Positions 1 through 8,502 of a stretch of 17,224 bases of DNA are shown here, piece after piece. The position numbers and the translations under genes were made by a program. The notes under the pieces are model-generated. The model saw only the letters and a program-made list of their open reading frames with translations. It was not told the origin of the DNA and did not search any database. Within the stretch, counting starts at the first letter, position 1; each line of letters begins with the position of its first letter. The DNA comes from Discostella pseudostelligera (lineage: Eukaryota > Bacillariophyta > Thalassiosirophyceae > Thalassiosirales > Thalassiosiraceae): positions 1 to 17,224 of the forward strand of contig JALLBK010000329.1 of NCBI GenBank assembly GCA_036940085.1, read 5' to 3'.

Positions 1-1564
1 AGATGTCATTTGAAGTCAACTGGGAAGCAATTAATTGCACTAACTAAAGTAAAAACAACGGTATGCAATGAATTTTAAAAACAAAAGATTTTTTTTGTTT
101 TAGTGACTAAGATTCATGGTTTCTTTGTACCAGTGCATTTTAGCAAAAAAAAGTGTCAATAGTTAAATGTTATGTACGTAGAACTGAGTAGCAATGTACG
201 TAAACTACAGTACCTATGTACTATGCCAGAATTCAGCCCCCCATTTGTGAGGAGAGTCTAGAAGAAGAAAGAGGATGCTTGGCTGCTGGTACTGGCTGCT
301 ATACCTTATGTATGATGATCTTCCACACCAGCATGTTCAACTTCATTATCATTATGTCCCTTCTGCTTGTCATTTCCAAGGGTCCAAAAGTGGTTGATAT
401 GAGATGCAAGAGAAGAGGAAGAGGAGATGAGGCAATCATGAGTATTCTTTCTCTTGGAACTATTTAACTAGATACATTGAAGTATAAAGATAAAGATGTC
501 TTAAAGTTAGAAGTTGGTGTGGATGATGGTGTGATCTTGGTAAGAATCCTGCCTCACATTCATGTGTGACAGCACAGCTAAGAGCAAGCATTTGTTGGAT
601 GATGAGGATGTCATTGTTGCTCTTGACCATAAGTTCATGTGCAAAAGTGTAAAGTTTTGCACACATCTGAATGCACATGATTCTATCATCACCTACTTGA
701 GAGTTAAAGTCAAAGAGAATCAATTCATGTCATTTTTGTACTATTTTCTGCCCCCTGCCCTGCCATGCCACTGCCATGTGGTTTTTGGATACAGATTTCA
801 AAAATTGAATGTTGCACATGCAGCAGTGCTGGTACTTGAAGTTGAAGCTTGGTGAGGACCTGCTTGTCAAGTTGATGGCAAAGTGCTGTTATTGCCAAGA
901 ATTTGATGCATGAATAATCTTAGCTCATACTCATACTCTCATACATAGAATACAATTCTGCTAGGTGTCAAAATGCTGGCATATCCAACCTCCAACCCCG
1001 GTGACAGTGATGGCTTCTTCCTTCTTCTTTGGTGAAGATGGAAGGTCATCCAGATCCAGGAAACATCCAGTTCCACAAATCAGCACATGAACTTTGACTA
1101 GAGTGTATTGCTGCCATCAAGGAGAGAAAGGGTAGTATCTTTGTATTGCTTCTTGATGCAGTAAAATGATAGGGAAATCATTTCTTGGAGAAATCAGTGG
1201 TGGATGGTGAATGGATTGTTATTGCTATGAGGTGCTGCTGCTATATGATGATGTTGCAATAAAGAATAAAGAAAGCAAACAAAGCAGTAATTCATTTTTG
1301 TTGACCCTGTTCCAATATCTCCCTCTTCACAAACCCACCACCTGTTGCTGTTGTTGTTGTTCCTTCTCCTCCCTCAGAAGATGATTGAATCAGAGATCAG
1401 AGTAAATGCTCAGGCTGTTGTCCTTGTGCAACCTGCAACTGCAACCACAAGTCACAAGAACCCAGCCACAACTGCATTCAAGAGTAAATTCAGCAACATA
1501 ACAATAATATGTAGTCTTCATTATTTATTTGCTTAATGAGATGAATGAGACAACAGTCAGTGGT
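1..1564. other. Gene-poor, CpG-depleted block; probable decayed repeat
   Basis: I see no supportable gene here. The short open frames (for example near 216-467, 562-855 and 1345-1536) have no family resemblance and no consistent splice structure. The first 200 bases are A+T rich with poly-A and poly-T runs. From 200 to 1564 the sequence is moderately G+C rich and full of TG and CA, yet I count only one CpG, at 999-1000. The gene regions that follow are CpG-rich. This is the pattern expected of an old cytosine-methylated element whose CpGs have decayed to TpG/CpA. No terminal repeats or transposase/reverse-transcriptase motifs were recognised, so the identity of the element is unknown. Confidence 0.5.
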
Positions 1565-1602
1565 CGTCCTCCATCCTCTTCACCTCTACAAAAAGCAAAA
1601 AA

Positions 1603-1692
1603 TCTCGCGAACCGGAATCGAACCAGTGACCGGTTGATGGCTGATGAATTCACCTCTACAGTCAACCGCTCTGCCAACTGAGCTATCGCGAG
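1603..1692 (-). tRNA. tRNA-Tyr (anticodon GUA) with a 17-nt intron
   Basis: On the minus strand the cloverleaf is complete. The acceptor stem is CTCGCGA/TCGCGAG with discriminator A at 1603. The D arm is GCTC-AGTTGGCA-GAGC (1668-1683). The anticodon stem is GTTGA/TCAAC, the anticodon is GTA (1657-1659), the variable loop has 5 nt, and the T arm is ACTGG-TTCGATT-CCGGT. A 17-nt insertion (1639-1655) sits one base 3' of the anticodon, the canonical nuclear tRNA intron position and typical of eukaryotic tRNA-Tyr. The mature length is 73 nt without an encoded CCA. A run of six T (complement of 1597-1602) follows directly as the Pol III terminator. The A and B boxes are internal. Confidence 0.96.
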
Positions 1693-2028
1693 GCACACAC
1701 GCTGAGATGAGTTGTCCTTTATGTACTATTCATTTTTAGACGGAGTTGCTGGTGAGAATTTTCAAGGTATCCTATGTAGGATCTAGTATGTAGAAACGTC
1801 AAGATGTCGCCAAATCTACATTCGTGGTGTCGCTGTTATGTTTGGGAGAGGAGGAGGTGTTCTCATCTCGAATCTTTCTTCCCAACAAATAATATCATCT
1901 GCCTGCTGCTGCTGCCTTCTGCTGCACCAAAACCATGACAATCATCCCACACCATGACCTTCCGAACACACTTCCTATCATAGTACCATCGGACCATCGG
2001 TAACACTCGATCGAAGAAGATAGAGAAC
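1693..2028. promoter_or_regulatory. Upstream region of the MDR oxidoreductase and tRNA-Tyr
   Basis: This 336-bp interval lies between the 5' end of the minus-strand tRNA and the plus-strand oxidoreductase start. CpG content returns to normal here. A half-CRE (ACGTCA, 1795-1800) is present, but no strong core promoter motif is visible. No coding potential is seen. Confidence 0.35.
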
Positions 2029-3093
2029 ATGAAAGCTATCCAAGTTCACCAGTACATGGAGCTACCCTCCTCCCTTCAGCAGGAGGGCGGTGTTGATGCC
2101 TTCCTCTCCATGAACGACGACGTTCCCGAGCCATCCTTAAAGAAGCAGCAGATGCTCGTACGTGTCTTTGCGTGCAGCCTATCGCCGGGAGATGTCATCA
2201 TGGTACAGGGAAGTATGATTCTCATGCATCAACCATTCCCATTCATCCCAGGAATGGACATTTGTGGTGAGATAGTTGATAATAATGGCTCGATGACCTT
2301 CAAGAATGGGGACATTATCGTCGCATCCAATGGAATGTCACCAGTTAGCGGCATGGCCGAATTTATGGCGATCAATGAAAGTGAGGCGGTCAATTTACCC
2401 CCAGGCGTGTCGAAGGAACATGGAGCTGCGAGCAGTAGTGCAATCACGTCTCATAATTCAGTTATGGAGCATGTCAAGGAAGGAGATCGGGTATTGATTT
2501 TGGGTGGAAGTGGAGGTGTCGGATCTGCGGCGATACAAATTGCCAAACAACATGCCAAGGCATCCTTTGTTGCTACAACCTCTACGCAAGAAGACATGTG
2601 CAAAGATCTCGGAGCAGATCGAGTTATCAACTACAAAAACACTGACTGGTGGACGATTGAAGACTTTCAACGTGAAATGTTTGATGTCATTATCGATTGT
2701 GCCGGCGGGGGGAACTTTTACGGACGTGCCGAGAAGGTATTAAAGACGGGCAAACAAGGTGGGACATTTGTGGCTGTCACTGCCATTGATGAGGCGTATC
2801 CTGACTGTGGGACTTATTGGAAATTGATGAAGTTCTTTGGTACAATGATATCGCGTGTTGTGTACACAAAGCTGACGACGCGAACCCTCCCGAACTATGC
2901 TCTACTCATGCCGCATGATGAAGTCAAGGCTAGGAAGAAAGTATTGGAGTGGATGGAGCAAGGAACACTTACAATCAAATTAGATAGTGATAGCTCGTTG
3001 CCGTTTACTGCTGAAGGAGTTCGGCAAGCGTTCATCAAGGTGGGTAGCCATCATGCTCACGGAAAGGTCGTCGTTACCGTTGCAAAAGAATAA
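2029..3093 (+). CDS. Zinc-less MDR-family NAD(P)H quinone oxidoreductase-like protein
   Basis: Single-exon gene of 354 aa. It belongs to the medium-chain dehydrogenase/reductase superfamily. The GroES-like N-terminal domain contains PFIPGMDICGEIV (71-83). The Rossmann nucleotide-binding glycine motif GGSGGVGSA lies at 159-167, followed by an AIQIAK helix. The C-terminal half is the usual substrate-cap region (to KVVVTVAKE). The catalytic and structural zinc ligands of alcohol dehydrogenases (GHE motif and the Cys cluster) are absent, which places it with quinone-oxidoreductase/RTN4IP1-like enzymes that use NADPH. Substrate cannot be read from the sequence. No clear targeting peptide is visible, so a cytosolic location is the default. 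The start is the first in-frame ATG, preceded by an A-rich stretch. Length is normal for the family. It converges on PSMD9 with a 211-bp gap. Confidence 0.85.
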   Translation: MKAIQVHQYMELPSSLQQEGGVDAFLSMNDDVPEPSLKKQQMLVRVFACSLSPGDVIMVQGSMILMHQPFPFIPGMDICGEIVDNNGSMTFKNGDIIVASNGMSPVSGMAEFMAINESEAVNLPPGVSKEHGAASSSAITSHNSVMEHVKEGDRVLILGGSGGVGSAAIQIAKQHAKASFVATTSTQEDMCKDLGADRVINYKNTDWWTIEDFQREMFDVIIDCAGGGNFYGRAEKVLKTGKQGGTFVAVTAIDEAYPDCGTYWKLMKFFGTMISRVVYTKLTTRTLPNYALLMPHDEVKARKKVLEWMEQGTLTIKLDSDSSLPFTAEGVRQAFIKVGSHHAHGKVVVTVAKE

Positions 3094-3304
3094 TTGACAG
3101 TGCATATCATTAGGAAGTACAAGTGTTTGAGTAAGTTTGATAGATGTTAAATAGCATATCCTTAGAAATTACAAAGCGTTTGATTGAATCTTGTTTAATA
3201 TCATCACGTGCTCAACTACGGATGACTGCATGAAATCCTTCGAAATCCTACACCTCCTCCTCCCCAATTCGGACTGCCCATCGTCGACTTGCACGAATAA
3301 TGCC

Positions 3305-4534
3305 TCACTCATTGTAGGGCCGAATATGACAACCCAACAATCCCCGTCCACCCCAAACACGCGGTTTCAATTCTAATACCTCCGTCTTGGTCAATTCCAC
3401 AACACCACCTAACTCGGAAGTTTTCCTTCGCACCGCCACGAGAATAGTTTTGTTTTCAATTGCTGCCAATGGCAAGAGTTCGGCAATAGCACGAAAGTCC
3501 CGATGATTGGTGCTATTGACATGTCCAAATCGTATGAGTACATCATTCTCTTTGATCCCTGCCTCGGATGCTGGTGAGTTCGGTGAGACTTCATCAATGA
3601 TTGCAAATGGGGTGGTGGATTGCTCTTCGAGGAATGAGACATGATTTTGTCGCTGTTGCTGCTGTTGTTGTTCACGAACGACACTATTATTCCTTTCGTC
3701 CGAATTGCCTGCGACAACTCTGCCACCACTCGTATTGCTACTGCTGCTACTACTCTGCCTCGCGAGATTACTTGCCAATGCACCATTCGAAGTGGCACTC
3801 AAATCCTCAAACGATCTCGACTCGCCTTTTTCCACCCCCGCCACACTCCCATCCCATGATTTCACTACCCATTTCCCCGTCTTGGGATCAAATTTTGGTT
3901 TGGGCTTGGGTGCAAGACGTGCCTTTATTTCTTCCTCGTCATTATCTTTGGCTGTGACAGTAGTACCCCTATTTCCAATTGGAGAATTACCAGCACCGCT
4001 CGAAGTAGTCTGCTCACCACCAAGACTTTTCGTCAAGGCGGCAATTTCGAGTAGGCCAATTTCAATCTGTTTATCCAATATTTTGTGATCCGTTTGTATC
4101 TCCTTGAACCGCTTGCGCAATGTTCGAGCACGATATATGTCAATGTCGGCACGTGGATATCCCTCCGCGTCGACTAGCGGGGTGTCGATTCCAATGGGTG
4201 CACCCTGCGATATATTGTTGTAGTAAATCATGATAGTGAATGTCAGATGATGATGCAGGCCAGCATGAAACAGTTTACCAGCCAAAACAACAACAGATTA
4301 TTCCATGCCCCCATGTCAACAAATCCATCCACCGCCGCCGCGTCCATTATTTCTTCATGACACATCATGCGTACTGGAACTCACCCCACCAGGTTGCTTC
4401 GCAGTGAGCTCCAACACAATCGCCTCCGCCTCGCTTTGTAGAGATTTCTTTTGAGTATCAAGTGACAGTAGCTCGCGTCGTTTCTCAGCAAGCAGGGAGG
4501 TAGTAGTAGTGGAGGAGGGTGCGGCGGCTGTCAT
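3305..4534 (-). CDS. PSMD9: 26S proteasome non-ATPase regulatory subunit 9 (Nas2/p27), assembly chaperone with PDZ domain
   Basis: Two exons, joined 4534-4385 and 4204-3305, give 349 aa. The 180-nt phase-0 intron has donor GTGAGT (4384-4379), acceptor CAG (ending at 4205) and a TTTACTACA branch-like site. PSMD9/Nas2 binds the C-terminus of the Rpt5 ATPase during assembly of the 19S base. Exon 1 encodes the N-terminal helical domain. The family signature TPLVDAEGYPRADID starts near residue 56. A low-complexity Ser/Asn/Gln-rich linker (about 120-235) precedes the PDZ domain (about 240-311, core SPNSPASEAGI), and the C-terminus WGGRGLLGCHI is typical. The protein is about 125 residues longer than human PSMD9 (223 aa), mostly in the linker. 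The start ATG is the first in frame with the helical domain. It is divergent from the repeat-protein gene across a 292-bp promoter with two E2F-like sites. Confidence 0.92.
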
Positions 4535-4603
4535 GGTAGGGTGTTGTTTGTTGTTGAAAAAGTGGAAGAGTGTCGAATGAAGATGAAAGATCAAAGATCC
4601 TTC

Positions 4604-4635
4604 TTCCCGCCAAATCTCCTCTCTTCCCGCCAAAT
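4604..4635. promoter_or_regulatory. Two identical E2F-like sites in the PSMD9/repeat-protein divergent promoter
   Basis: TTCCCGCCAAAT occurs at 4604-4615 and again at 4624-4635, in the same orientation and 20 bp apart. It matches the E2F/DP consensus (TTTSSCGC-type core with an AAA flank). The sites lie 70-100 bp upstream of the PSMD9 start and about 190-220 bp upstream of the start at 4827, so they could serve either gene. Binding is inferred from motif similarity only. Confidence 0.6.
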
Positions 4636-4788
4636 CCCCTCTTGTCGCGAGTTGAACACACTTCGGAACGAGAAAACCTCGGAATAGAACTTGATGCCGA
4701 CGGCGAGCTGAAGGCAAAGGAGCAAGCAGTCAAGAGTGCAACAAGAGAGACAACAAGACAATTGAACAGCACTCAATGGAAACAATAA

Positions 4789-4824
4789 TTTCAAATATTT
4801 GAAACCATTCTATCGATATCGATA
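4789..4824. promoter_or_regulatory. Two adjacent perfect palindromes abutting a start codon
   Basis: TTTCAAATATTTGAAA (4789-4804) is a perfect 16-bp palindrome. After six bases, TATCGATATCGATA (4811-4824) is a perfect 14-bp palindrome made of two overlapping TATCGATA units. The second ends two bases before the ATG at 4827. They may be dimeric-factor binding sites or a structured 5' leader. The symmetry is directly visible; the function is unknown. Confidence 0.5.
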
Positions 4825-4826
4825 CG

Positions 4827-6629
4827 ATGGTGCTCTCGATCAATGTTGCTGCCGCCGCTGATGGCTTCGATGCTACGAATTGCAATGAGAATGTATCGCC
4901 GCTCAAACGAAAGTCGGACTTGATTTCGCCCTCGTGCTATGCCGCTGCATCATCATCATGCGCCGCCACCACCACCACCGCTTCGAATGATGTTCGCTGC
5001 CCCTTATCGGAAATTAACACCATCTCTGAACACGATGCATCATCCGCCTCCTCGACAACGAGGCAGCCGACTACATCCAAGACCTTGACCACCAACATTA
5101 CCTACTCCGGAATCAAAGGCAACAAATTCAAATCACAAAATCGACCATCCAAATATGAAATCGAGGCGACGAATGAAAAACAAGCAACAGTGAACCAACT
5201 CTCCGAATGGCTCGCGAATGAAACATCCAAGAAGAATAAAAAGGTTCCCATCATTGATCGTCCTCCACTGTCGGCATCGGATATCAATCTCCTTCGCTTT
5301 CAGAACAAACCACGCATCAAAAAGGCAGATGTCGAAGCCACCGACTCCAAACGAGTGAGCGTCAAAACCATTAGCTCGTGGATGTCCGATGATCCATTCG
5401 AACAAAAGAAGGTGCGGACCATACGCACGGGACATAAGATTATTGCCAAATCACGCGCCTTCGAAAAAGACACTTCCATAATGGCAAATCGAACGTGTGA
5501 CATCAAGGCTGGAAGTGTGGAGGAGAAGTCGGCGTGGCTTAGTGGAGCATTCAAACACGAGGGTACTGGCGATGATTCCAGGACATTAGCAGCATCCTCC
5601 GTCGCGGAGAAAAAGGTGATTCGACCCTATCAGACCAAGTCAACGAAGAAGGAGGAGGACGAAGCGAACGAATTGAAAAGCGTCAAGGATAAGAAAGAAT
5701 GGCTTAGCAATGCATTCACCAAGAAGGGAAGCGAAAGCGTCTCCTCCGCCATGTCTCATCAAGCAAAATCGCATGAGTGGCACCCAATTCAACAGACCCG
5801 ATCGTACGAGGTAAATAATCATCAATACGATACTACTCCCAGTATAGTCAAGTCTGTGTCGGCAGATAACAACTCGCAGCATGAATCGAGCATTCACCAA
5901 ACACAAAGTTATGATCATGGAGAGGAATCCAGCTCTCCCGAGAACGAATTGAAAAGTGTGAGGGATAAGAAAGAATGGCTTAGCAATGCATTCACCAAAA
6001 AGGAGAACGAGAAGGGTGTCATCGTCGGCCATCATTCCAAAACATCATCGGATTTGCAGCACCCTCGACATGAACGCACCAACCCAAGTATGTCACTTCA
6101 CCAGACAAAGTCATTGGAAATGGATAATGACAAGCCTTCGCCGAGCATTGAGAAGTCGATGTCGGCAGAAAACTCACAGCATGTACCAATGATCCACCAA
6201 ACCAAAAGTTTCGATGGACCAATGGCTGCTGCTGCTGCTACTACCACAAATATTGAGAAGGCCCGAGGCGGTGCAATAGTGAGTCTCTATCAAAAAGAAA
6301 CAAATGAGGAGAAGTCTCGTCCGGATGAGACACTGAAGACTGTGAAAGATAAGCAAGCGTGGTTGTCGAGTGCATTCAAGACGCCATCATCAAGTGCCGC
6401 ACCTGCAACGATTGGCGGAGCAACGACGCAACAACAGCAAAAGACGAAAGGAGTTGTCGCCGACAGAAATATTGCATATGATCGATCAGCAAACGCTACT
6501 TCTGTGGAACGACAATATTCTATTGCAAATGGAAAGATGCACAATGAGAGCAACAGCAATGAAGAAGTTGACTTGGAAAAAATGTCTGTCGCCGACCGTG
6601 CCAAGTGGCTCAAGATGGCGTTCAAGTAA
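4827..6629 (+). CDS. Uncharacterised protein with repeated WLxxAF motifs
   Basis: Single-exon gene of 600 aa; I do not recognise the family. The first ~95 residues are Ala/Ser/Thr-rich and low in complexity, with a full CDK-type site SPLK at 24-27. A motif of the form (S/T)-V-x-D-K-x-x-W-L-S-x-A-F-K recurs. Diverged copies with SEWLANE or SSWMSDD cores lie near 113-135 and 170-195. Clear copies lie at 229-243, 281-300, 373-392, 501-518 and 584-600; the last forms the exact C-terminus. A second motif, H-Q-T-K-S-(F/L/Y), alternates with them (near 320, 355, 423 and 455). A KEN sequence occurs at 392-394. There is no signal peptide or membrane span. Much of the chain is charged and probably disordered, with each repeat likely a short amphipathic helix. 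Two E2F-like sites and two palindromes lie upstream. A cell-cycle-regulated scaffold is possible, but that is speculation. Confidence 0.8.
   Translation: MVLSINVAAAADGFDATNCNENVSPLKRKSDLISPSCYAAASSSCAATTTTASNDVRCPLSEINTISEHDASSASSTTRQPTTSKTLTTNITYSGIKGNKFKSQNRPSKYEIEATNEKQATVNQLSEWLANETSKKNKKVPIIDRPPLSASDINLLRFQNKPRIKKADVEATDSKRVSVKTISSWMSDDPFEQKKVRTIRTGHKIIAKSRAFEKDTSIMANRTCDIKAGSVEEKSAWLSGAFKHEGTGDDSRTLAASSVAEKKVIRPYQTKSTKKEEDEANELKSVKDKKEWLSNAFTKKGSESVSSAMSHQAKSHEWHPIQQTRSYEVNNHQYDTTPSIVKSVSADNNSQHESSIHQTQSYDHGEESSSPENELKSVRDKKEWLSNAFTKKENEKGVIVGHHSKTSSDLQHPRHERTNPSMSLHQTKSLEMDNDKPSPSIEKSMSAENSQHVPMIHQTKSFDGPMAAAAATTTNIEKARGGAIVSLYQKETNEEKSRPDETLKTVKDKQAWLSSAFKTPSSSAAPATIGGATTQQQQKTKGVVADRNIAYDRSANATSVERQYSIANGKMHNESNSNEEVDLEKMSVADRAKWLKMAFK
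5667..6002 (+). repeat. Near-identical internal coding repeat (two copies)
   Basis: The 60-bp segments 5667-5726 and 5943-6002 both encode the NELKSV(K/R)DKKEWLSNAF block of the 600-aa protein. They agree at 56 of 60 bases by my alignment; one of the four differences changes an amino acid (K to R). The unit period is 276 bp (92 codons). The intervening HQTKS/SADN segment is also repeated, more loosely, further on. This indicates a comparatively recent in-frame duplication. Confidence 0.85.
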
Positions 6630-7298
6630 AGATGCAATAATATACTAGGGAAGATAGGGTTCAATATGAATGTAGAGAATGTATTTGTAACAATGAAAAT
6701 GTTATGTTTGATATTGCGTCGTTGTACATAGATAGTATCGATCTGTATCGAAGAGGTCGGCAATGCTACAATGACTTCCGATAACCGATAAGTAAGGAAC
6801 AGTGTAGAAACTGCCCATGAATCTGTGGGTAATCGAATTGAGTGGAGAAGAAGTGAATTGAAGGGGTGCATCGTATCGATGTTGGTGGGCGGAGGAGATA
6901 GCGAGGTAAATACTATTCAATAGCACAGAGATTGACTTGGCACGGCCTCCATCATCATCTTCATCGCGATTGCATGATGTATTTTATTACAAAAATGATG
7001 ATGCATTATTCATCCTCAACCAAACCAAATAATAGGAGATAGCTCGCCCCGTTGTTCATTGTTAGGTAACTATGTACTACATCCACAAATATTCTGCAAA
7101 CTCATACTTCGATCAGGTCGATTGACCTCATTCGTTAGTCCATGGTCCTCTTCCTACTCCTATCGTTCCCTCCTCATAATTCATTTATATGCATATGCAA
7201 TTACACAAATTCTCCACACACACACATCATCATCATCATTATCACGACGTGATGCAAATGAAACACATGGCGTCCTCCGTCCTCAGACGCTGCTCTAT
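6630..7298. other. Intergenic region between convergent genes
   Basis: This is 669 bp of 3' flanking DNA shared by the repeat-protein gene (plus) and the HU-like gene (minus). It contains short CA and CAT microsatellite-like runs near 7214-7240 and TATCGAT words near 6737 and 6874. No coding frame with family resemblance and no RNA gene was recognised. Confidence 0.4.
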
Positions 7299-8142
7299 TT
7301 AATTCCCCGTTGTTGTTGTAGATGTCGCCGCCACCACCTTCCCCGCCACCACACACTCCTTCAAGTGTTTAAACGCTGAAAATTTAACACGTTGTGTGGC
7401 CTCTTTGCTTACTTTAGGTCCGTCGAGGTTCGATGGATTATTGTATTGTCGGGCAGGCACGTCGACGGAACTAAATTTCCCAAATCCGTAGATGGATACA
7501 GTCTCCTTCTTGGCAAGGGACTAAGTATTGTTATAATTCGCAAAAATGCAGTTTTCATTTATTGTTGGATGGAGATACGGAGAGCAATACATGATACAGG
7601 AATGATGTGATTAGTGGGGGTCAATGCGCAGATAAATTCGAAGCAGACAACATGTCAAAGGACGGTATCAAAATAAGTTCATTACACACTCCAAAGTTAG
7701 CCAGTTCATGATCCACTGTCGACATACTCGCATTATCGTGGTGCACACTAGAGACATCGTCATGAACATATTTCTTCAGCAAACTCTATGGGAGCGCTAT
7801 TACTAGTACACAACGACATTGCAACAGTCATTACCAGAAAACACAGATACGCACCTCTACAATCTTATCAAACACTGCGTCGATTACTCGTTTACTATCT
7901 TTCGCACTCAATTTCAACTCATCACGCAACATCATGGCAAGAGATTCCTTCGTCGTGTGATGGTTGTTATTGTCCTTGCCATTGCCGATCGTCGGGGCGG
8001 CGGCATCGCTGCTGAAGAATAATGACGCCGCTCGCAGACTGAATTGAGATGATTGCGATGAGCCGCCGATGATGGCCGCCGATCGAGCGCATTGCATCGC
8101 CATTGGTCGCGGAAGTTGTCGAATGAACAAGGAGGAAATCAT
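7299..8142 (-). CDS. HU/IHF-family DNA-binding protein, probably organelle-targeted (two exons)
   Basis: Two exons, joined 8142-7855 and 7520-7299, give 169 aa. The 334-nt phase-0 intron has donor GTGCGT and acceptor TTAG. Exon 2 has no ATG and was found by reading through the intron. Bacterial-type HU proteins bend and compact DNA as dimers. The joined chain has the HU order: helices KESLAMMLRDELKLSAKD and VIDAVFDKIVE, then SLAKKETVSIYGFGKF (GFGxF signature, about 108-112), the beta-arm, and the closing helix FSAFKHLKECV. The tip of the arm reads ARQYNNPSNLDG instead of the usual RxGRNPxTG; the intercalating proline is kept. Residues 1 to about 60 are rich in Arg, Ser and Ala with no acidic residue until about 46, which suggests a mitochondrial presequence. 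No ASAFAP plastid motif is seen. It is divergent from the UFD1-like gene. Confidence 0.85.
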
Positions 8143-8502
8143 GATTGTCGCGAAGGGGTGTTGTTATTGCTCGTCGTATATCATCTATGCACCATAGGAT
8201 AGGGACAGGAGAGCGGATGTCACGCACACCATGGTCATGGTTCATGGACATGTAGGAGTAAGTATGAGAATGAGAACAATGCATGTCAACGGCGGCCGCT
8301 CGCTACCAAAAAGGGCGGGAAGAAGAAGATACAAACGCATCGATCTGTCCGTCGACAGGACGGAACTGCCACGTGTACGCTTTCCCGCCAAATCCATCAC
8401 CTTCGCAGCGTTCGCATGTGCATCCACGCGGCAGCATGCACCCCTCTACCCAGCAACCAGCAACAACTCGTCACACTCACACCAACATCAAAGATCCAGA
8501 CC
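8143..8502. promoter_or_regulatory. Divergent promoter with E2F-like sites and a G-box
   Basis: This 360-bp region lies between the HU-like (minus) and UFD1-like (plus) genes. It contains TTCCCGCCAAAT at 8382-8393, a weaker GGCGGGA core at 8314-8320 on the other strand, and CACGTG at 8370-8375, six bases from the strong E2F-like site. The sites lie about 110 bp upstream of the UFD1-like start. Function is inferred from motif match. Confidence 0.5.

Noticed and set aside
216..855. Possible genes in the left block
   Set aside because: Frames are short, lack recognisable motifs and sit in CpG-depleted sequence. No splice chain joins them convincingly.
3601..4088. Plus-strand frames antisense to PSMD9
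   Set aside because: Their Leu/Ser/His-rich composition comes from the complement of the PSMD9 Gln/Asn/Ser linker. There is no independent support.
4355..4717. Separate short minus-strand gene upstream of PSMD9
   Set aside because: Only 4534-4385 is coding, as exon 1 of PSMD9. The rest is promoter and intron.
6290..6871. Minus-strand frame of about 190 codons
   Set aside because: It is mostly antisense to the 3' end of the 600-aa repeat protein, with no family resemblance.
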